This document shows, piece by piece, positions 13,165-13,218 of a stretch of 13,218 nucleotides of DNA. Source of the stretch: an uncultured Erysipelotrichaceae bacterium. Lineage in GTDB: Bacteria > Bacillota_I > Bacilli_A > Erysipelotrichales > Erysipelotrichaceae. The position numbers were made by a program, and so were the translations under genes. Below the pieces are notes generated by a model, which saw nothing but the letters and a program-made list of their open reading frames with translations, was not told the DNA's origin and ran no database searches. The stretch lies in the NCBI GenBank assembly GCA_902795525.1, contig CADBLN010000078.1:1-13218 (forward strand). The letters run 5' to 3'. Every line of letters begins with the position of its first letter. The stretch's first letter is position 1.

Positions 13165-13218
13165 CTTTTTCCTTTCTGGCCTGTTAATTGATTTATAGGC
13201 ATACAGCCGGCCAAACTG

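Noticed and set aside
13137..13175. Plus-strand intrinsic terminator
   Set aside because: The stem is followed by CTTTTTCC on the plus strand, but no plus-strand gene ends nearby in the window.

Overview
The window is an A+T-rich chromosomal segment from a low-GC Gram-positive bacterium (Bacillota). The evidence is a strong purine-rich Shine-Dalgarno before most genes, a lipobox lipoprotein as the transporter's binding protein, a cre-like catabolite-repression site, and a SipW-type signal peptidase. TGA is used as a stop and TGG encodes Trp, so the code is standard. An affiliation such as Erysipelotrichia is only a guess from overall flavour.

Layout. (1) 1-1107, minus strand: a decayed patch. 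It holds a SipW-like signal peptidase whose 3' end runs into a broken TasA/camelysin-type substrate gene. That gene is frameshifted and then joined abruptly to the last ~75 codons of a flavodoxin. The start of a DUF4405-like membrane gene runs off the left edge. (2) 1150-1922: an MgtC/SapB-family membrane protein with its own promoter and terminator. (3) 1948-3296: a stand-alone metal-dependent amidohydrolase. (4) 3347-9839, minus strand: a tightly packed six-gene operon. In transcription order it is lipoprotein binding protein, fused double permease, ABC ATPase, RDD-type membrane protein, IMPase-family phosphatase, and beta-phosphoglucomutase-like HAD enzyme. (5) 9919-10907, plus strand: class II fructose-bisphosphate aldolase, divergent from the operon. 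(6) 10919-13164, minus strand: a fructose-6-phosphate aldolase/transaldolase-like protein, preceded by a C69 dipeptidase.

How the genes may work together. The transporter has the architecture of the Fe3+/polyamine/phosphonate class. That class also contains AfuABC, which imports hexose phosphates. Here it is co-transcribed with two sugar-phosphate enzymes and sits beside two aldolases of sugar-phosphate metabolism, with no siderophore, iron or polyamine genes visible. The most economical reading is a carbon-regulated locus that imports a phosphorylated sugar or polyol, then dephosphorylates or isomerises it and cleaves it to trioses. This is an inference. The divergent control region (9787-9918) supports joint carbon regulation: a near-consensus cre-like site lies at the predicted operon start, and a dyad spans both predicted -35 elements. 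The RDD protein with a large extracytoplasmic insert, and an IMPase lacking the usual third metal-binding Asp, are the least explained parts.

There is no gene-free stretch longer than 300 bases. No tRNA, rRNA, CRISPR array or intact mobile element was seen.
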